Shown piece after piece: positions 58,881 to 64,000 of a stretch of 64,000 nucleotides of DNA. The stretch spans positions 35,326,570 through 35,390,569 of the forward strand of contig NC_054548.1 of the NCBI RefSeq assembly GCF_017654505.1. Direction: 5' to 3'. Below the pieces are notes generated by a model. That model was not told where the DNA came from, searched no databases, and saw only the letters and a program-made list of their open reading frames with translations. This stretch comes from Polyodon spathula. Lineage: Eukaryota; Chordata; Actinopteri; Acipenseriformes; Polyodontidae. How positions within the stretch are numbered: the first letter of the stretch is position 1; each line of letters starts with the position of its first letter. A program made the position numbers and the translations under genes.

Positions 58881-58989
58881 CGCTATATAAAAATACAATT
58901 TGATTGATTGATATTGTAATGAATGGTATTGTAATTTACAGTTACAGAAGTATAATACAAAACAGTTTTCTTATATCAAAGTTACTAAC

Positions 58990-60294
58990 CTCATGTGCTC
59001 GCTCTCTGGTGTACGACTCACTGTCTCCCTCCGTGTCAAAGTCAGATTCGTCTCCTGAGTTGACTGAAGAGATGCAAGGGCTTTTCTCCTGCTGCGATCC
59101 TTGGTCGCATTCAGTTCTCTGCTCCTCAAACCTTCCACAGCAACCATCACTATTAAGGTTGCTCAAGAAGGGGCAATCTGCAGCTCCTGCAGCAAAATCA
59201 GACTGAGGTTCGTACATTTCACTTATACTTATTGATAACCAAGGACACTCAGGAGTTTTCTCGGATGACTGCTGCAGAGAACCTGGCACTGTGTCAAAAG
59301 AACCTTCTTGTCTGGTGTTAAGTTCTCTCCAAAATCCCTTTGCTAGATGTTCAGCGACCTCTCTCTCGACACTGCTTCTTCCAGTACAGGCAGTTTGGTT
59401 AACATCCTGAACTTCGACACCACAATTTGAGAATGAAAGCTCAGGTAGGACTGTTTCTATTGTTTTTTCATTACCATCACTCTCTGGAGCACTACCTTCT
59501 ACAGAACCTGTGACACCATACATTTCAAGTGAATTTAAACCGCAGTGATCTGATGTGTTAAGTGTTGACCCATGAGGTTGACTACAAACTACGCTGGGCT
59601 GCAAGGCACAAACACCACTAGGATCCTCCAAAACATGTGGGACACAAGGGTGGCAAGTTTCACTCTCGCAATGTTCTCCCATTTTGGATTCGGTGTCAAT
59701 ATTGCCGGTGGTATTTCCCTTTCCTTCATCAGTGTTTCCATCTGTAAGGCTGCAGATTTCATTTTGTGTTTGGAGAAACTGTGGAGTCTGAATATCCTGT
59801 AGTGAGGGGTTGCATCCATCTTTCCCATAAGCAAGCTGAAACTTCCTGTATTTGGGGCATAAAGATGAATAACCTGCCTGTGCGTCTCTCTCGGAACAGT
59901 TCGGGTTGCAACTTCCAGATACTTCTGCTAATTTCGAGTATATTACTGTATCTTTCTTTGATTTTAGGAGTACAGAAACAATGCTCCTTTGTGATACACT
60001 GTCCAAGAACTCAACTCCAACATCATCTACGTTTAAACCTAAAGAATCTTCCTGGGTGGCTTGGGGCTTTGACTTCCAGCATTTTGTTTTGCAGCACAGT
60101 TTTCTGGGACTATCCTGTGGGTCTGTCCTACTTTCATAGAACTTTGCTATTACAAAATTAAAGCATGTTTTTTCCAAGTTGTGGAAACCCAAAATGTCTG
60201 CACAAATACAGACCTCTAGAACATTTTCTTTGGTTAACAAAAGTTTGGCAGTATATGCAAACTCAAGCAATGGTTCGAATCCTTTTACTGTTAC
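58990..60294 (-). CDS. BACH1: BACH1, large central exon (BTB end to linker)
   Basis: The exon encodes 435 residues in phase 0. The acceptor is a C/T-rich tract ending CTTAG and the donor is GTTAGT. The start, VTVKGFEPLLEFAYTAKLL, is the second half of the BTB dimerisation fold. SLCPKYRKFQ (about residue 146) and SSVEREVAEHLAKGFW (about 308-322) are BACH1-specific blocks. Cysteine-proline motifs are at ECPWL (about 350) and DCPFL (about 374). A further motif expected near residue 407 reads SPCISS, so cysteine is not followed by proline. The exon ends in an acidic segment, DTEGDSES. BACH1 is a heme-controlled repressor of heme oxygenase and iron genes. The start codon exon lies outside the window. 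Confidence 0.96.
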
Positions 60295-60300
60295 CTAAGG

Positions 60301-62717
60301 GGAGGGGGGAAAAAATTATAATTGTCAGAACATTCCTTAGTGCATTACAAATGTACTGCCTCAAGTTCAAGTGCCACCCAGGGACATCAAGACACGACAA
60401 GAATAAATGAGAACACTGTACTGGCTATTGTGATCCCTTCATGCAGATTTCTGGTCAACTGAAGTGTTAAATAGGTATTTTAAAATGACATTTGATTTGT
60501 AGGCTATACATTTGAATTCTTAACTGGGTTCTACCATATACTGTAGCATTTATGTAATTTACTGTAAGGCTGCATTCACACTGGATCCGTTTCAAACGGA
60601 CTCAGTCTGGTTCGTTTAGTTTGAATCAATGTGATTGCTGTTCACACTTATCTGTGAGCAAAGAGACAGGGCTCGTTTCGATGAGAACTAAAGTTAGTTT
60701 TTTAGGTCCTTTTCCAATTTTTTTCAGGACCGAGTCCGTTTGTGTTCACAATGCAGTTTTTAAGTGAACTCGGTTTGATTATATGGTGCGTGAACCAGGT
60801 GTTTACAACATCCTGCAAGATACACTCCTTTGTGTGTGTGTGGGGAGGGGGGAAACGGACGGACGTGTCTCACTTTAGAGAGTGATTTTGGGGATATAAA
60901 AATGACACTTAGAATGTCAGTAGTCCTATGAATGCATCTATAGCGATAGCCAGGGAGGTCTAACAGTAGAACTCATGCAAATTAAGTACCACCACTTTGT
61001 TAATTTGCAACACAGGAGTACTAAAGTCAATTATTTCACAACAAGTCCTTCAAACAGTGACCATTTTCAGGGGCTGTCTGGTAACCCTAATGTAGTTCCC
61101 AAAGATATGTTTTATTTTTTGCTGTACTTGTTTCCCCAGAATATGATTTAAACTACAAGCAAAATGTTTACTTCTGAGTCATGTTAGTTGTATCTCAAAC
61201 AAAAACACATTGGAAATGTGAAAAAACATGTGCCTAGTCATTTGAATTTGACCAAACACACAAGTAAAAATGTATCAAAGAATATCGCCGTCGCTTCGTT
61301 CCAGACATTGACAGCAAACTTGCACCGTCTGAGTGTGGTCACAGAATCACATCAACCTCTCTGCGTGCTCATTGGATAAGACAATAACAATCACTATGTT
61401 CATGTTTATTTGTTCAATCTGTTCAACTCCACAAAACGTATTTACCACTACACCACCGACAGAAATGTCTGACAAAAAGCGTAATGGGAGACTGTCCTAC
61501 TTTTCTGTCATTAACAAGAAACCTAAAAACAACTGTGACAAGTTAAATTTCCATATTTCCAGATAAGTGTACAATACTGCACTTACTAACAAATACATAA
61601 AAACAGGCAGGGGTATAACACTTACAGTATGTACACTGGCGCTTATGTGCACATTTGTTATATAAATTCATGAAGACCTTTTATATTTTTATTTTTTGTT
61701 AATATATGTTTGAAACACTAGTCATATATAAAAGTTAAAAGTAACATTTACTTTGGGTTTCTAACTACTGATTTATATACACAATATTTAGAAATTACAA
61801 AAGCAAATGTAAAAAAAAAAATACAAAAATATGTATTTAACTTTTCCTCATTATATACTATGAGAAGAGGTATATGATTTTTGTTTCTATCCTATTATGT
61901 GCTGACTATGATTTGTCACGTTATATGATCTTCAATTTTGAACAATACCATTATTCAGTAAAAACATTTTACATTGTATGAAGAGATAAGACAGTTAAAA
62001 TAGTAAATGTGAATTTATTGATAAGAAACGTACGTTTGCAGGTGGAACCCTAGTTAGACAAGCTGTTAAGACAGACGTGATACTGTATCGCTTATTTAAT
62101 TTCAAACGTCAAACTATGTTAGTTGTTGCTTTGGGTAAAATTGATGCTTAAAATTGCAGGACCAACACCACTATGTAAAACAGCCTGCTATTTTGAGAAT
62201 AGTATTGAAACTTGTTTTCGGTACTGTATTCAGTTTCTAGTTTGTCCTTTTTTAATGTTTTAAAATTGTGAAAGCAATGAACTGATATGTATGTGCATAC
62301 AAATAAAAAACAGTGCTTCACTTGTTTGAATCAGTTTCACATTTAAAAGTACTTGTATATAACACTTCAATACCACGGACAGTCATGCTTTGCAGACGTT
62401 ATATACAGTGTGCTATCAGAAAAATACTCATTTCTAATGGGTTGTGAGCTGGGTATGTTAGGATAGGGCACAGGAAGCAGAAAGAACAGTCGGAGTCTGA
62501 AGGAACGGACTTAGGACAGGGGAGCGGGCAAAGCCCAGACGTGGTAGCAGGCCCATGGCCCAGGCTGGAAATTAGGATAGGAAGGTGGTTGCTGACTGAG
62601 GGTGGCGTAGCCACTGCATCCCAGGGGCGTGAAACTGCATCCCAGGGGCAAAGCCAGCTACCGAAGGGTTATACTATGAGGTTCTCGTCCGACAGCAAAA
62701 AGACACCAGACCTGTGT
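60301..62717. other. BACH1 intron/upstream sequence, mostly unassigned
   Basis: No first coding exon of BACH1 is found: no minus-strand frame resembles the start of a BTB domain. The stretch includes a possible small MITE (60568-60760) and a GC-richer repeat patch at 62440-62700, where ACTGCATCCCAGGGGC occurs twice in tandem. Confidence 0.5.
60568..60760. repeat. Possible MITE with CTGCATT ends
   Basis: The left end, CTGCATTCACACTGGATCCG, is mirrored at the right by GTTCACAATGCAG. Each end also has an inner CGTTT...AACGGACTC or GAGTCCGTTTG block. A related stretch lies inverted at 63920-64000. No target duplication is evident. Confidence 0.4.
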
Positions 62718-63148
62718 CACAGAGTGAATTTGGTGTCGAGAAATCTTCCTCCAGAAAAAGCTAAGAAAACCTTTCAATGAGACCTTCGGAGTTAAACGGA
62801 GATAGCTGCTTCTGCATCCAGCGCTCAAAGAATATCACAGACATTTGCAGAGCTTTTTGAGATGTTATAGTAATAAAATAATGGCTTGGATCGCATTATT
62901 GAGGAGTTTGGTGATAAATCAAGTGATCAGGAGATGATTTATCAGTATGCACGTCTATAAACAGGTATGTGAAAAATACAGCAAACAAAGGGTGGGGCTT
63001 GGCTGGAGATACAGTACTGAGTGCCCTTTTGTGATTCAATACCTTTTAAACCCGTTTTACTCTGAAAAAATAAATAAATAAATAAATAAACAGCGCGTCT
63101 GAAAATAAATTGGACCTGACAAGTGCTGAATAAATGGACTGCAAAGGG
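62718..63148. mobile_element. piggyBac-type element, left end lost
   Basis: The right end, GGACTGCAAAGGG, is followed by TTAA (63149-63152). Internal sequence follows 26501-27048 closely, including GCGCTCAAAGAATATCA, GATGTTATAGTAATAAAAT, TCAGTATGCA and GATACAGTACTGAGTG. An (AAAT)n tract of about five units is at 63069-63089. The left terminal repeat is absent. Confidence 0.85.
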
Positions 63149-63184
63149 TTAAGTCTGGTCATTTTTATACATATGTAGAACATT

Positions 63185-63385
63185 TCACGTTGACATCATA
63201 GCAGGATTTCTGAGAACTACCTTGTGGTGTTTTTTTTGCAAATACAGTACATCACCGCTTGATGTAATCACTTCAACTTCCTCTGCTGGCACATGAGTGA
63301 TTGAGGACATTTTTCTAAACTGAATGAGGTTTAGAAAACATTTAGAAGTAAACTTTCCTTTTAATCTTGGCGCTGACATCTTCAC
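63185..63385 (-). other. Unrecognised small minus-strand open frame, possible exon
   Basis: A 66-codon frame begins MKMSAPRLKGKF and includes a second methionine at MSSITHVPAEEVEVITSSGD. The codon usage and mixed amino-acid content look more protein-like than the neighbouring frames. A potential donor (AAG followed by GTAGTT) lies after the KKHHK stretch. I cannot match it to any family, and it is not the missing first BACH1 exon. It lies on the BACH1 strand. Confidence 0.25.
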
Positions 63386-64000
63386 ACACTGTCAGAAGTG
63401 CTGTAAATGACACAAGACATGATGCAATGTATGCAAATGAGCAAAACAGTAATAAATCATCACACACACGTGACCTTTCGTTATCCCTACCTTAAAACAG
63501 AAATAAATTATTAAATATAAATGACAGAGGTCACAATAAGTGTGTTCCATAGTATATTTTTATGTTGGCAAATCAAGTTAACTGTCATTAAAACTCGGCT
63601 GTCCTGTAATATACATGTGTGGATAAAAGTGCCGGGGGTCTGCAAAAAAATCTGTTGGGAGAAAAAGGATATTTTTACCTTACTTTGGCAACTTGTTTTC
63701 TTACTGTATGACAGGTATTGATCTTTTTTCCCTACATTTCACCGAACTACTAATTAAAAGTGAAATGGTGCTTTTTGGTTCCGATTTACTTTTGCTGCGC
63801 CTGAAAACACGTAAACTATCTTTACTATAGTCAGACAGTTCTCGCACTTCGCTGATAACTTGGCACGAAAAACTACCGTTCCTCTCAATAGTTTGTTTCC
63901 TGTGTGCAAAAGGATTGAGTCCAGCAGTTGTTCACATTGACGTTTAGCAAGCGAACCAGACTTTGCGTTTGCCAAACGGACCAAGACCACCCAACATACC
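63386..64000. other. Unassigned right edge
   Basis: No gene is recognised. The last 80 bases resemble, in inverse orientation, 60575-60650 (TCCGTTT, AGTCTGGTTCG, TCAATGTGA blocks). Confidence 0.4.

Noticed and set aside
60265..60285. GGTTCGAATCC, resembling a tRNA T-loop
   Set aside because: It is BACH1 coding sequence on the other strand (GFEPLLE), and no tRNA arms surround it.
63185..63385. This frame as the missing first coding exon of BACH1
   Set aside because: It shows none of the BTB N-terminal blocks, and its length and sequence do not fit.

Overview
The window is vertebrate nuclear DNA, most likely from a ray-finned fish. It is AT-rich, intron-bearing and packed with degraded transposable elements. 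The mix is fish-like: a CR1-type LINE, L2-like LINE ends, Ty3/gypsy remnants, hAT, piggyBac and Harbinger elements, and very long (TA)n tracts. A non-teleost fish (sturgeon, paddlefish, gar or bichir type) is my impression from the repeat families, not something the sequence proves.

The only host gene I can name is BACH1 (BTB and CNC homology 1), on the minus strand at the right side. Three coding exons are visible: 58990-60294 (end of the BTB domain plus the large central region), 54339-54545 (CNC/bZIP basic region) and 52730-53053 (leucine zipper, C-terminus, stop). All junctions are phase 0 with good splice sites, giving 611 residues in frame. The first coding exon (start codon and front of the BTB fold, about 78 residues by family comparison) is not in the window and must lie beyond base 64000. 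The introns hold a fold-back MITE, an L2-like scrap, a piggyBac fragment and a degenerate ZBED5-like hAT transposase.

Everything to the left is repeats and unassigned sequence. From left to right: a CR1-like LINE with an esterase-type ORF1 (205-3825, minus); LTR-like DNA (5340-5919); a 53-bp minisatellite (7280-7590); a 3.3-kb, 25-bp-unit satellite split by a solo LTR (9411-13338); a hAT element (14405-15661); the 3' end of an LTR retrotransposon (16401-17700); a dead Harbinger transposase (18950-19510); a TATA-bearing LTR-like block with another solo LTR inside (21469-22330); and a DNA transposon with CACTATG termini and a spliced, now broken transposase (23371-25825). That transposon abuts a scrambled Ty3/gypsy element (25826-29240), which is itself split by a piggyBac element and an LTR-like repeat. 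Next come a palindromic mini-element made of two inverted LTR starts (30228-30419), a 3.1-kb hAT-type element with a perfect 8-bp target duplication (30738-33863), a second Ty3/gypsy copy with its 3' LTR (41000-44870), an L2-like 3' end, a probable tyrosine-recombinase element (47110-49480) and a piggyBac MITE (49524-49807).

The most noteworthy observations are the palindromic LTR-end mini-element with a perfect 5-bp duplication, the CpG-graded 25-bp satellite, the CACTATG-ended transposon family (a full-length copy plus a near-perfect fold-back derivative inside a BACH1 intron), and the loss of one cysteine-proline motif in this BACH1. No prokaryotic-type system, RNA gene or CRISPR array was found.
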